From the NCBI GenBank assembly GCA_038380795.1, contig CM076280.1, positions 7,489,501 through 7,553,500 of the forward strand: a stretch of DNA of 64,000 bases. Reading direction: 5' to 3'. The position numbers and the translations under genes were made by a program. A model generated the notes under the pieces. The model did not search any database. It was not told where the DNA came from and saw only the letters and a list, made by a program, of their open reading frames with translations. Below are positions 56,601 to 64,000 of the stretch, one piece after another (the first letter of the stretch is position 1; every line of letters starts with the position of its first letter). Source of the DNA: Pyrocephalus nanus. Lineage: Eukaryota; Chordata; Aves; Passeriformes; Tyrannidae.

Positions 56601-57635
56601 CCATTTGCTTTCCAGGGCAATGCCCTGCCTGCCATGGGACAGCCATACCTGGGGCATGGCATCCCTGCTCGGTGCCAGAGCACGGGGAGGAAGGGTGATG
56701 ATGTACATGAAGGACAGCATAAGGAATTTGGATCTGTGTCTCTAGCAGGGCCTGGGGAGCCTGGGGATGGCCACCAGGGTGGGCCCATGGCTCTGCTGCT
56801 CCTGAGCCACGTGTCCCTTCCCCAGGGCTGGCTGGGACCCTGCCCAAAGCCCCCCCACACCCATCAGCAGTGGATGAGGGGCAGCAGCAGCACCAGCCCG
56901 TGGGAGCAGCCAGCTCAGGGGTCACCCACAATTCTCCCTTCCCAAAGGGCAGCCCTGTTTCTCCCCAGGAATCCCATCCCACTCTGCCTTTCTCTCCACA
57001 GCATGAACGTGCAAGGGGAGTACGAGCCCGCCGACGCCACCGGCTTCATCAACATCAACTCCCTGAGGTCTGTGGGGCAGAGAGGGACCCTCCTCAATGT
57101 GTGTGTGGGGGAAACCCCCAGCACCTTTCCCCTTCCCCATTCAGGCTCTGGGGGGTGCACCAAGGACTCCCCCCCCGAGCTCCCTGTGAGCAGTGGGGTG
57201 CCACCAGCCCCCCCAGCATCAGCCCTGCCTAATTACAGCCTTCCCCAGCACAGCCAGCCTCGATATTTTACTTATTCCTCAGACCCCCCCCCCCAACTCC
57301 AGGGCTGTAAAACACGCTGCATTTACATAATGGGCTCTTAATTTTTCCATTGCTTGTTAACTGCTTTGTTCTCCCCCATCCTCGGTGTCCCCCTACTTCT
57401 CTAAGATAAATTAATTACATTATCTCGTGGGGGAAAAAAAAAAATAATTAAACTGTACAGGCCTTAACAAACGCCTGCTCTTCACGCCCCCTCATTCTGC
57501 TTAAATTAATTGAAAGGAAATGTGTGTTATTACTGTTAATTTACAATTAATTTTTTTTTTTTTTAAATCCCCGTTTCCAGGCTGAAGGAATATCATCGTC
57601 TCCAGAGCAAGGTCACCGTAAAGCAGGATGAATAG
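34565..57635 (+). CDS. ASS1: Argininosuccinate synthase 1, complete (14 coding exons, 416 aa)
   Basis: Cytosolic enzyme that condenses L-citrulline and L-aspartate with ATP to argininosuccinate, AMP and PPi. It works with argininosuccinate lyase to make arginine. Fourteen exons sum to 1,251 nt with consistent phases and no frameshift. The N-terminal ATP-pyrophosphatase motif AYSGGLDTS is at residues 11-19. The second signature GATGKGNDQVRF spans the exon 3/4 junction. Other family strings are [15 protein letters not shown] and [11 protein letters not shown]. The start at 34565 sits in AGCATGG and matches the known N-terminus. The product is four residues longer than the 412-residue human protein: one near the N-terminus and three at the end. 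Birds excrete uric acid, so the likely role is arginine and citrulline-NO recycling. Introns are rich in non-coding islands. Confidence 0.97.
35108..35176 (+). CDS. ASS1: ASS1 coding exon 2
   Basis: Twenty-three codons, phase 0 at both ends: [15 protein letters not shown] and LGAKK. Essentially identical to the family consensus. Confidence 0.96.
35431..35619 (+). CDS. ASS1: ASS1 coding exon 3
   Basis: Sixty-three codons, phase 0: [35 protein letters not shown], and HGATGK at the end. It carries citrulline- and ATP-site residues of the nucleotide-binding domain. Confidence 0.97.
35620..37941 (+). other. ASS1: ASS1 coding intron 3
   Basis: Pyrimidine-rich degenerate repeat of CCCATCC and TGTCCC units at about 35926-36076. 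Short direct repeat of 16 bp (37095-37110 and 37111-37126). Two CACGTG boxes at 37560-37565 and 37574-37579. T22 run at 37704-37725. No coding or RNA gene seen. Confidence 0.6.
37942..37998 (+). CDS. ASS1: ASS1 coding exon 4
   Basis: Nineteen codons, phase 0: [19 protein letters not shown]. It completes the GATGKGNDQVRF signature that binds aspartate and citrulline. Confidence 0.97.
38430..38504 (+). CDS. ASS1: ASS1 coding exon 5
   Basis: Twenty-five codons, phase 0, ending MDYAK. The final lysine (residue 166) corresponds to human Lys165, one of two reported CLOCK acetylation sites. Confidence 0.96.
38757..39305. promoter_or_regulatory. Putative conserved non-coding island in ASS1 intron 5
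   Basis: AT-rich, non-repetitive sequence amid GC-rich flanks, with homeodomain-like (ATAATTA, ATTAA), SOX-like (CTTTGTT, ACAAAG) and other TF-like words. It includes an interval at 39190-39305 ending just before a T/G tract. No ORF explains it. Conservation is inferred from texture only. Confidence 0.4.
40351..40465 (-). repeat. Fragment resembling the 3' end of an avian CR1 LINE
   Basis: Begins AATCATGGAGCATCCTGAGT and continues with GGGACCCACAGGGATCACTG and AGTCCAA, then a CACAGGACACCCC-like segment. This is the reverse complement layout of the 3' untranslated part of avian CR1 elements as I know them. It is diverged and truncated, and no ORF2 sequence remains. Confidence 0.6.
40806..40876 (+). 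CDS. ASS1: ASS1 coding exon 6
   Basis: Seventy-one nt, phase 0 to 2: [26 protein letters not shown] at 40836-40838 encodes Gln177 where human has Lys176, the second reported CLOCK acetylation site. Confidence 0.97.
41228..41258 (+). CDS. ASS1: ASS1 coding exon 7 (31 nt)
   Basis: Very short exon, phase 2 in and 0 out, reading (S)[10 protein letters not shown]. Flanked by CTGCAG acceptor and GTAATC donor. The residues are near-invariant in the family, which secures this small exon. Confidence 0.95.
41265..42480. other. CpG-rich block at the start of ASS1 intron 7
   Basis: Dense CpGs occur at 41270-41430 and again at 41770-42180, interleaved with AT-rich motifs such as GTTAATTGCC near 41411 and CGCTAATTAGAC near 41893. 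It looks like an intragenic CpG island with embedded regulatory sites. No exon can be supported. Confidence 0.45.
42510..43290. promoter_or_regulatory. Putative conserved non-coding islands in ASS1 intron 7
   Basis: Two AT-rich, complex stretches flank a pyrimidine tract (about 42775-42885). They lie at about 42520-42770 and 42940-43290. Words such as AATGAGGCAGCTAATGC, CATATGGCAC and GATGAATAAACC give the look of developmental enhancers. No long ORF and no repeat family recognised. Confidence 0.42.
43703..43741. repeat. T39 homopolymer
   Basis: Uninterrupted T run preceded by an AT-rich segment (about 43585-43700). Runs this long are length-variable and error-prone in assemblies. Confidence 0.9.
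44160..44500. promoter_or_regulatory. Putative regulatory island in ASS1 intron 7
   Basis: Contains ATTGCAAAGCATTTGC, CAATTGCGGCAATTCGCC and a GATA-like AGATAAGA near 44393, followed by an A-rich tract. Non-coding, mixed CpG and AT texture. Function inferred only. Confidence 0.35.
45011..45101 (+). CDS. ASS1: ASS1 coding exon 8
   Basis: Ninety-one nt, phase 0 to 1: [15 protein letters not shown] and [12 protein letters not shown]. The region 41259-45010 before it is the largest-but-two intron, with the islands listed separately. Confidence 0.96.
45740..46880. promoter_or_regulatory. Dense putative conserved non-coding cluster before ASS1 exon 9
   Basis: Several AT-rich islands (45760-45830, 45955-46030, 46100-46190, 46245-46310, 46425-46445, 46620-46690, 46830-46870) carry TAATTA, ATTTATTG, CAATTAGTTAAG and similar words. 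Short CpG-rich or homopolymer pieces separate them, including A17 near 46392 and G14 near 46720. At 45848-45910 an inverted pair CGGCTCTT and AAGAGCCG brackets a CCAAT box. No coding potential. Confidence 0.45.
46953..47037 (+). CDS. ASS1: ASS1 coding exon 9
   Basis: Eighty-five nt, phase 1 to 2: (G)[20 protein letters not shown], then VYLNDI. This is the most divergent stretch from the human protein but keeps its length. Confidence 0.95.
47949..48013 (+). CDS. ASS1: ASS1 coding exon 10
   Basis: Sixty-five nt, phase 2 to 1: [20 protein letters not shown], near-invariant in the family. An AT-rich island with GTTAATTAAG precedes it (about 47640-47700). Confidence 0.97.
48360..48960. promoter_or_regulatory. 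Putative conserved non-coding island in ASS1 intron 10 (a)
   Basis: Two blocks, about 48360-48620 and 48780-48960, with CAAATATTTTGG, ATTTGCATGCA (octamer-like) and AATTTGTCAAGATC. The second block ends in GAGCGATCG. Non-coding and non-repetitive. Confidence 0.4.
49530..49870. promoter_or_regulatory. Putative conserved non-coding island in ASS1 intron 10 (b)
   Basis: ATTCATTTGCATTGA followed by a T run, then CTAATTGAACTTCGTTAAGG, and CTATTAACTCGG. Further on are TCATTATCAAATTATC and GCTAATTAAGTGAAG. Dense homeodomain-type words in a GC-rich neighbourhood. Confidence 0.42.
50150..50470. promoter_or_regulatory. Putative regulatory island in ASS1 intron 10 (c)
   Basis: Contains CAAATTAGAAAATTTTAAG, AGTAATTATGGGGTGATTG, TGTAAACAC (forkhead-like) and GAGTGTCACTTTGAAGG. 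No ORF or repeat explains it. Confidence 0.35.
51660..51983. promoter_or_regulatory. Putative conserved element abutting ASS1 exon 11
   Basis: A complex, non-repetitive block runs into the exon 11 acceptor: GGTTTTCAGCCGCAGACC, GAATCTAGAAATTTTCTCC, ATGAATATAATGACAGATGC and TGTCAGCCAAGTCATT. Its length and texture exceed what splicing signals need. Confidence 0.4.
51984..52115 (+). CDS. ASS1: ASS1 coding exon 11
   Basis: One hundred thirty-two nt, phase 1 to 1: (G)[37 protein letters not shown]. It includes the YETPAGTIL string and part of the C-terminal helix region involved in tetramer packing. Confidence 0.97.
52116..55328 (+). other. ASS1: ASS1 coding intron 11
   Basis: Mostly ordinary GC-rich sequence to 53570, then a T41 homopolymer at 53598-53638. 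An AT-rich island at about 53915-54010 (TCATTATTGCAGCTAG, AATTAGTGTTTATC) and another at about 54195-54275 follow. No coding or RNA gene seen. Confidence 0.55.
55329..55485 (+). CDS. ASS1: ASS1 coding exon 12
   Basis: One hundred fifty-seven nt, phase 1 to 2: (G)[32 protein letters not shown]. Substitutions concentrate in the middle ([14 protein letters not shown]), a known variable surface segment of the family. Confidence 0.97.
55529..55612. repeat. CATCCC-type minisatellite
   Basis: Degenerate tandem repeat of (CATCCC/CATCCTGTCA) units directly after exon 12, with 5- to 10-bp periodicity. Probably length-variable. Confidence 0.75.
55640..56300. promoter_or_regulatory. Putative conserved non-coding cluster in ASS1 intron 12
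   Basis: Islands at 55660-55850, 55895-55970 and 56070-56290, separated by pyrimidine and purine tracts. Notable words: CATAAATACACCC, CCTAATAATCC, TTCATTATGC, and TGACGGCGTCA near 56147, which resembles a cAMP-response element. AACGTAATTATAG also occurs. Confidence 0.42.
57002..57067 (+). CDS. ASS1: ASS1 coding exon 13
   Basis: Sixty-six nt, phase 2 to 2: (S)[21 protein letters not shown], a near-invariant family block. Confidence 0.97.
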
Positions 57636-57800
57636 CAATCAATCGCACGCGAGCCTCCCTCTCTCCCCTTTCTAATTTCTCTAAGAAGTAGCACTAATTG
57701 TGGTGGCAATTTGTAATTGTAACTCGTCTCTCCGGAGCGGAGCCCCGGCGGAGGTGACGGCTTTGTTATGGGGCGGCAAGTGAAATGCAATCGGGGGGGA
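57190..57800. promoter_or_regulatory. Putative conserved island spanning ASS1 last exon
   Basis: AT-rich homeodomain-type sequence occupies the intron 5' of exon 14 (57340-57560: AAATTAATTACATTATC, AATTAATTGAAAGG). It resumes in the 3' UTR (57637-57730: AGCACTAATTGTGG, AATTTGTAATTGTAAC). The coding exon 14 lies inside it. Confidence 0.42.
57581..57635 (+). CDS. ASS1: ASS1 coding exon 14 and stop
   Basis: Enters in phase 2 with (R)[17 protein letters not shown] and stops at TAG 57633-57635. Human ASS1 ends VTAK, so three residues are added and one is changed. Acceptor is a clear T-rich tract plus CCAG. Confidence 0.95.
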
Positions 57801-57870
57801 AGGGGGTGTGTGGGGGAAAAAAAAAAAAAAGGGTTTGGTCCGTGGGAGGAGAAGTGGGGAAAGAAATAAA
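57636..57870 (+). terminator. ASS1: ASS1 3' UTR and AATAAA poly(A) signal
   Basis: AATAAA at 57865-57870, about 230 nt after the stop. It is followed by a T/GT-rich stretch at about 57909-57932 (TTTATT, CGTTTGTTTG). Exact cleavage site not determinable. Confidence 0.6.
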
Positions 57871-58730
57871 CCCCCAGCCACGCGCGGGTCCGGCATTGAG
57901 AGCCGGGCTTTATTCCTGCCTCGTTTGTTTGCTCCCCTGGCTCGGAGCTTCCCCCGGCCCGGCTTTGTGGAGTTGGTAATGGATTAAGTGCCTGCGAAGG
58001 ACGTGGGGGGTTGGTGGTACCTTGTGGTGAAGGTGGGGAGAGGGGGACGTTGCCCCTCATGGGATGGAGGGGTGAGCTGGAGGACAGGGGAGGGTGAAGG
58101 GGACTTGACCCTTTTGGCTGTGTTTGAGTGAGTTCCAAGAGCAGACCTGGGAAAGGCAAAGACAGGGAAATATCCTTTGATGGTGTTGCAGGAGGTGAGG
58201 AGGAAAGGAATGCTGGCTCTGGGCTGGGCAGTGGGTTCATCTCCCATCGTGCCTGGGGGGCTGTGGGTCCCTCTGTTCCTGACACTCAGGATGCAGCATT
58301 TGGCTGAGACACAGGGATGGCCCAGTGAGGGAAACCCAAAATTACGGTGAAAGGAAAGGACTGGGTTTTCTAGCCCGTGCAAACACCCAGGATGTCCTGC
58401 TGCTCCACACTGCTGAGGGTGGGTTTGGGATGTCCCCACAGCGGGTGTCCCCAGGACAGGAGCAGAGGTGCTCTCTGGGACTGGGAGCAGTGCACCCACT
58501 GTGCTGTGTCCTGCAGTACCTGCCATGGCTGTGGGGGTCTGGGCAGCCACATTCCAGCAGCAGGGATGTGCTGCTTTCCAGTGCATTTGGGGAGCAAAAG
58601 CAGAGCTCTCACCAAAAAGGGGCTCTTTTCTCGCAGCCCCTGGGGGACAGCCAGGCCCAGTGGCCATTTGGGGACGTCCAGGCGTGCCCTGCCCTCCCTG
58701 CTGCCAAGCCAGCAAGTGTGACAAGCTCTG

Positions 58731-58776
58731 ACATCACAGCTGGGAAAATAACATGTTATTTTCCCAGCTTGGATGT
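58731..58776. repeat. 46-bp near-perfect palindrome with a perfect 32-bp core
   Basis: Positions 58738-58769 equal their own reverse complement (centre ACATGT). Two mismatched pairs follow outward, then five more matching pairs at each end. There is no loop. Confidence 0.95.
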
Positions 58777-59476
58777 GACTTTCCCTGCTATTACTGGCAG
58801 CGACCATCTTGGGAGGAGAAAGCAGCAGAGGGCTGTCAGGAGAGGGGAGAGAAATGGTTTTCTGGGCTGTTGGAGCCTGTCCAACCCCTGTGGGCTGCAG
58901 GGAAGGGGGGATGCTGTGCAGGGGCGCCTCATTCCCTGCATCCCATTGCTTTCAGCAGCGAGTCCATGCTGAAGGTGCAGGTGCACGTGGGGGTCCTGTG
59001 GGTTGTGCTGACCAGCCACCCCAGTGTTGAACCAACCCTATTCCACCCTCAGCAGCCCTCTCCCAGGTGGGGAAAAGGGCTTGGAACCTCATCAGGAGCC
59101 ATCTCCTGGTGGCATCATCCACAAAATGATGGGAACAGAGCAGCTTCTGTCCTGCATACCAGGGACAGATGCTGTGCTGGCCTGTGGGACAACATGTAGC
59201 CCAGTGAGCTGTGAGCATTCCCTCCTGAGCCCATTCTTGGCCATGGCAGAGTTCTCCACTGGAAAACTGGAGTTTGAAAGAATTCAGTGCAATGAGGAGC
59301 TGATAGTTTTTTGGGAGGGGAAAAAAAAAAACCCAAACAAAATGGCAATAACAACAAAAAAAGTATCTCAGCAGAAGTTTCTTGTGCCCCAAAGCTTGAG
59401 AAATGCTGGATGTTCTCTGGGAGAGCTCAGCTGGGCCACCTCTCCCCTGGGTGCTTAAATCATCAGCTGGAAAAAG

Positions 59477-59544
59477 CCATTTAACTTGAATATCCTCCAG
59501 TATCCCAGTGCCATTTAACTTGAATATCCTCCAGTATTCCAGTG
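59477..59544. repeat. 34-bp tandem duplication
   Basis: Two adjacent 34-bp units (59477-59510, 59511-59544), each starting CCATTTAACTTGAATATCC, with one C/T difference. A recent local duplication. Confidence 0.9.
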
Positions 59545-62500
59545 CCACGATCCTTTGGAGCCCAGATCTGAGGGTGTTCTTGCTGGACGCACTGGGGTGT
59601 CCAGTGAAGTTTTTGGCTGAGGGTAGAGGATGTTGTGTGCCACGGCAGCTGCAGCTCCTCAGGAAGCACAGGGATGCTCCCTGGGGCAGTGGTGGGTGTG
59701 ACTGTTCAGCCTTGGAGGAGCAGCACGTGTTGGCTTCCAGTGCTGCTTCCAGCGGGGCTGCAAGAGGATCGTGCGGGTAAGGCAGAGCTCAGTGCGTTCA
59801 AAAGGCCAAGTCCAACCCACTGTGAGCCTTGCAGAAGGAAAAATCCTCCCAAAAAATCACGGAGTCACAGGATAGGTGAGACCCACCAAGTGCCCGCCCT
59901 TCCCCTTGGTGCAGCACCAGGGACTGCAGTGATGGGGTGCTATGAGCCACACAACATATGTTTAATTTAATTACTTTACTACTTTAATTGCTATCAGCCC
60001 TTCCGGTTCCCACGATTTGATGGTTTCTCACTGTCCCCTTTGCAGTTTCCCACAGTCCTTCCACCCACCCCTGGTGTGTCTCAGGAAGGTATTCCAGGGG
60101 CTGGAGCTGCTGGGAGGGAAAAGCGGTGGGCGATGGGCACAGCGTGAGCAGCTCCTGAACCACCTGGAACTCCCCAGCTGAGGCATTTCAGGCTTTCATG
60201 GTGACAGGCTTGTTCCTGCAACACCCACCTGGCTGTAAGGGCAGCGAACATGGGCTGAGGGCTCCCCAATCCTGGGGCAGAGCTGCCCTGGGAAGAGCCT
60301 GGAGGGACCCTGGGAAGGGATTTGGCTCGCCGTTGCACTTTGAAGCCCTTCTGCACGTTCCCCCACGCCCTCATCCCAGCTCCAGGCAGCCCCTCGGTGC
60401 CCTGGGTCTGGGGGGTCCCTGAGGATGCCCTTGGGAAGCTGCACCCCCTCTTTGCACTGCAGGCCATGCCTTGGGGCCGCTCTGCCACCCTCCCAGGCTC
60501 TGGGGAAGGGCTTGTCCGGGGTCACCGCAATCGATATCTCATCTGCAGGCTCTCCTAGCGGAAGTGATGGTATATTGGAACATGGTAATGGGTCTTGTCT
60601 AGTGGAAAAGGCTAATCTTCCCCAGCTGTACAGGATCTCCGCAGGTGTCCTCCGGCTCTCCCCGCTGCCACCAGCCCTGCAGCCAGCCCAGGAGCACACA
60701 GGCTCCTTTAAAGCTGCAGCACTCCCATTTATTGCTGTCCCAGTGAGGGAGAGTTGCCTCCAGCCTGGCCCTGCAGGGTGTAGAGCCATGTCCAAGGGTT
60801 CCCAGTGCAGGACTGGCACCCCGGGTGTCACCACACGGCACAGGTGGCCACTGCAGCTCATGTTTGCTGGCCTAGAGGAGGTGAGGTGTCCTCCAGAGGT
60901 GGCATTTCCCCAGGGAGGGGAGGAGGAGGAGGATGTAGGGATGATGCCAGGAGGGATATGGACCCCCAAAGTGCCACCTGCAAGCGTGGATGGGAAGCAG
61001 GCACAAGCCCCAGGGAGAAGCAGGGGTGACAGCTCCTTGCTGTTAATTTGGCTCCTTTGGCAATGCTTCTGCTGCCTGGTGGAGCTCCCCACCTGGAACT
61101 TGTCCTGTTTTGCCCATCCCTAGGGATTGCTGGCACAGCCAGGTCTCCCATTCCCCTGCCCAGCTGTCTGTCACACCCAGATGGGCTCTGGGCCCAGGTG
61201 ATCCTGTTTTCTTAAGCTGACCAGCCAGCTCTGGCTGCTGCATCCCTATGGCAAAATCAATGCTCCTGTTTATCTGGAGGTGGAGGTAGATGTAATTGCC
61301 TTGTTTAAGGTTTAATATGCACGTGGATTTTAATGTGAGTTGTCAAGAACAACTCAGAGCAATGCACAGGTTTGGGGCTCAGACTTGGCCAGGGTGTGTG
61401 CAGCCCCCAGATGTGGGCTGGAAAATGAGGGGCCCAGGGACCTGGAGGGGCCCATCAGAGGCTGAGTCACCATCAGATTGCACAAGAGTCAAGCCAAAGA
61501 TTGTGCTAACCTTGTTAGGGGCAGGGATTTTTCCTGGAAAAGAAAATTCCCAGAGGGGCAAAGCAGCTGTGGGGCTGCTGGGTTTTTGCTTAAACTTTAT
61601 TTTGTTGGGCAAAGAAATGGATCACTGAGTCCATGCAAGGAAAAGGAATGATGTTTTGCAAGAAGGCAGCAAGGAGGTCTTGTGTGGTTGTGCCCTGTGG
61701 GACTCTGTCCCCCTCACATCCCTTCCTAGGGCCCCATCTCCCACCTGTGGGGTGTGTGGGAAGAGCAGAAACTCCTCTTTTGCTACCCAATGCCGTGTCA
61801 TTTTGTGCAGGTGGTGGTCCCTGAGCCAGGGCACCGAGGACATCGTCCCCTCAGCAGGGACACTGGCAGCAATGGTGCACCCACAGGAAAACCATGGGAT
61901 TCCCCATAATGAGCTCTTGGTTCCCGTTTTCCTCTGGAGATGTGGCTCCAAGCAGTTCCTGGGAGCGGGGAAGGTGCCCTGGGCCCTGCACACGGGTCAC
62001 AGGGCTGCAGCACAGCACGGTTATTAAATGTTCCCAATCTTTCCAAAGGGAAAGCCATCCCCCACCTCCACCCCGGTGAGGTTGGGAGTCGCCGGTCCTG
62101 AGCTTCCCAGGCAAGGGGTGGGGGGAGATGGTCGCCTTTGTAAACCCCTTAACAAGGTGGCTTTGTCTCCCCGTTTAACAAGAAGCTCCCTTGCTTCTTC
62201 CCCGGGAGTTTCCCAACGCCGGGTCCCTGAAAGCCAGCTTTATGCTCCGGCCGGGGATGTGCTGCCGTGGGGCCGGCGGGGATCAGAGGGACACAGGGGC
62301 CCTTCTGCATGCCCCTGACAAAGGCTGCCCCGGGGGGACAGAGCGTCAAAGCTCAGCCGGCTCAGGGGGGGACAAGGGACCCACAGAGGAGGCTGCGGTG
62401 TGAGCCCACCGTCCATCTGGTCACTCGATCACGGTGGGCGGTGACCCAGCAATGCTCAGGGAGGGCCAGGGGGGTCCTTCTGGTCTGTCCCCCCTGGAGA

Positions 62501-64000
62501 GGGGGCAGGGGAAGTGGCTGGGAAGGGACAGGTAGGTTTTGTTGGCCGCAGGTAACCGGATACACATCCGTTGGTGCCTTCCTGCCCTCTCCTCTGGCTT
62601 CGGCGGGGGGTGAGATGGGAGGTGGGAGAGAGGAGTTGAGGGCTGGAAACTGAGACTGCAATTCAGAGGGGGTGCTTTCCCTCAGCTGGATGGAAACAGG
62701 TTAGAGAAAGCCTTGGAGTGTCTCTGCTCTGGCACCCCACAGCTCTCTGGGCCAGACCAAGGCACGTGCAGCAGCAGGAAGGGACCACTTGGGAGTGATC
62801 CTCGTCTGTGAGGGACATCCTGGTCACGGCAGAGGCATCACCCATCCCCATGTCAGCGTCCAAGCTCCCCTCTGCCAACTCCTTGTCCTTCTTCAGTGGC
62901 TCTTCCGGCCTCTGCTCAGTCTGGGAGCTCTTGCCCTTCCCTTGTCCCACCAGTAAGAACCCTGTCTTGCCTCCCCCCTCCAGCCATCTGCCTCCGAGCC
63001 CCCCGCCCAGATTTACTGTCACGCGTTAAAGCCGTGGCTCAGCGCTGGGTCAGGGTGTCACAGCGGCCCCTCATCGATTTGTTTTACCTCCCCTTGGCTA
63101 AAGCACTTTGGCCCTGGCCCCCTCGGTGGCGTAAGGGGCTTCCCAAGGCCCTCAATGCTCCCCTTGCTCGTCCTGATCCTGCACAGCCAGACCCTGTGGG
63201 CGCAGGGCAGTGGGCGGCCAGCTGAGCCGCTGATCCCCTGACCCTCCCCGGGGCACCTGATGTGCCTCCCTGGTTTATCTGGATCGATATTTCTGCTGAA
63301 GCAATGAAGATCCCTCCAGGGAATTAAAGGATGGGAGGGTCCTGCCTGTTTGCACAGCCCCATGGCTGGTTTAGTGCTTGGCCGGGCTGTGTCCTTGCCA
63401 GGGGATGGGAGGGGTGGGAGACCCCAAATAAGTGGTGCCAGCTCGGAATGGGGGTGTCTTGAGTGTCCTCCTTGAAGTGTGTGTCTCAAGCTCTGCACTG
63501 GGGTGCAATGACCAGGATATTTTTGGGTTCAACCCTGAGGAGCTGGGATGGCTTCAGCCTTCAAGCCTCCCCCATCCAGCAACAGGCATGGGGCTGCTTT
63601 GGTGGGGCTTGCTTCTGACTCCCAGCATTTGGGCCTGGGTGAGGGATTCTGAACTGTTTTATTTGGTGTGGGGTGTGTTTTCATAGGAGCCTGGAAAAAA
63701 CAGTAAAGAATGAACAGTAACTTAATAAGCCCAAGCAGTGAGAGACCTCTCTGGGACAACAGTCTCCAGCCCTTCTCGACAGATGCTGAGGGACGCCCGA
63801 GGCACGAGGGCTCTTGCTTTCATGGCTTGGCTAGGGGAATCAAGGAAAGGAATATGTGGACAAACCTCCAACGCCACCACACAGGCTCCATCACCCCTGC
63901 TGAAGGCACCATGACTCCAAAAAAACCCCTCCTGTCCCACAGCATCACCCCCAGCCCGTCCAACACCGTGCCTGCAGGTCCCTGTGCCAGTGGCCAGGGC

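Larger units (their letters stand above)
57871..64000. other. Region downstream of ASS1, no gene supported
   Basis: No spliced coding pattern on either strand. Long minus-strand open frames (57593-58285, 60196-61092) look like GC-rich chance frames. Candidate AT-rich islands occur at 59955-60030, 60520-60625, 61245-61350, 63005-63110 and 63275-63330. FUBP3 is expected further downstream from known synteny, but none of its sequence is recognised here. Confidence 0.55.

Noticed and set aside
56382..57341. 319-codon plus-strand frame in ASS1 intron 12
   Set aside because: It reads through intron and exon 13; only the 21 codons at 57002-57067 belong to ASS1. The rest is Pro/Gly/His-rich noise.
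59855..59900. Segment reminiscent of a CR1 or LTR flank (ATCACGGAGTCACAGG)
   Set aside because: Match is too short and diverged to call a repeat.
60196..61092. 298-codon open frame on the minus strand downstream of ASS1
   Set aside because: No recognisable motif, no promoter or splice context, and biased composition. Similar chance frames open on the opposite strand over the same bases.
1..64000. CRISPR arrays, tRNA, rRNA, bacterial operons or integrated viral genes
   Set aside because: None seen. All coding sequence is spliced vertebrate, and repeats are simple tracts plus one CR1-like fragment.

Overview
The window is nuclear DNA from a vertebrate, almost certainly a bird and possibly a songbird. 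It has small GT-AG introns, a GC-rich background with AT-rich islands, and one fragment resembling an avian CR1 LINE at 40351-40465. Both genes lie on the + strand: the 3' part of hemicentin-2 (HMCN2), then argininosuccinate synthase 1 (ASS1). From memory this matches the HMCN2-ASS1 neighbourhood of human 9q34 and of an avian microchromosome. The species cannot be fixed from sequence alone.

Positions 264-30617 hold HMCN2 from the tail of its von Willebrand A domain to the stop codon. I traced 79 coding exons, all with GT-AG borders and compatible phases. They total 12,129 nt (4,042 codons plus stop) in one uninterrupted frame. The order is VWA tail and linker, 35 Ig-like domains, nidogen G2F beta-barrel, a short linker, four calcium-binding EGF modules and a fibulin-type C-terminal module. 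No thrombospondin type-1 repeats were seen. The signal peptide and most of the VWA domain lie upstream of the window.

Positions 30618-32040 hold the HMCN2 3' UTR, a likely ATTAAA poly(A) signal, a T/G-rich tract and then a TATA-type promoter for ASS1. ASS1 has 14 coding exons (34565-57635) giving an intact 416-residue enzyme, preceded by one probable and one candidate 5' UTR exon. Its product joins citrulline and aspartate using ATP. In a uricotelic bird this should serve arginine and citrulline-nitric oxide recycling more than ureagenesis.

From about 38 kb onward, ASS1 introns and the region beyond its last exon contain many AT-rich, homeodomain- or SOX-motif-like islands of 100-700 bp. They look like conserved non-coding regulatory elements, some touching exons. 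I infer a long-range regulatory landscape, perhaps for a neighbouring developmental gene such as PRDM12, which from memory lies beyond FUBP3. Positions 57871-64000 appear intergenic. They contain a striking 46-bp near-perfect palindrome and no coding exon I can support.
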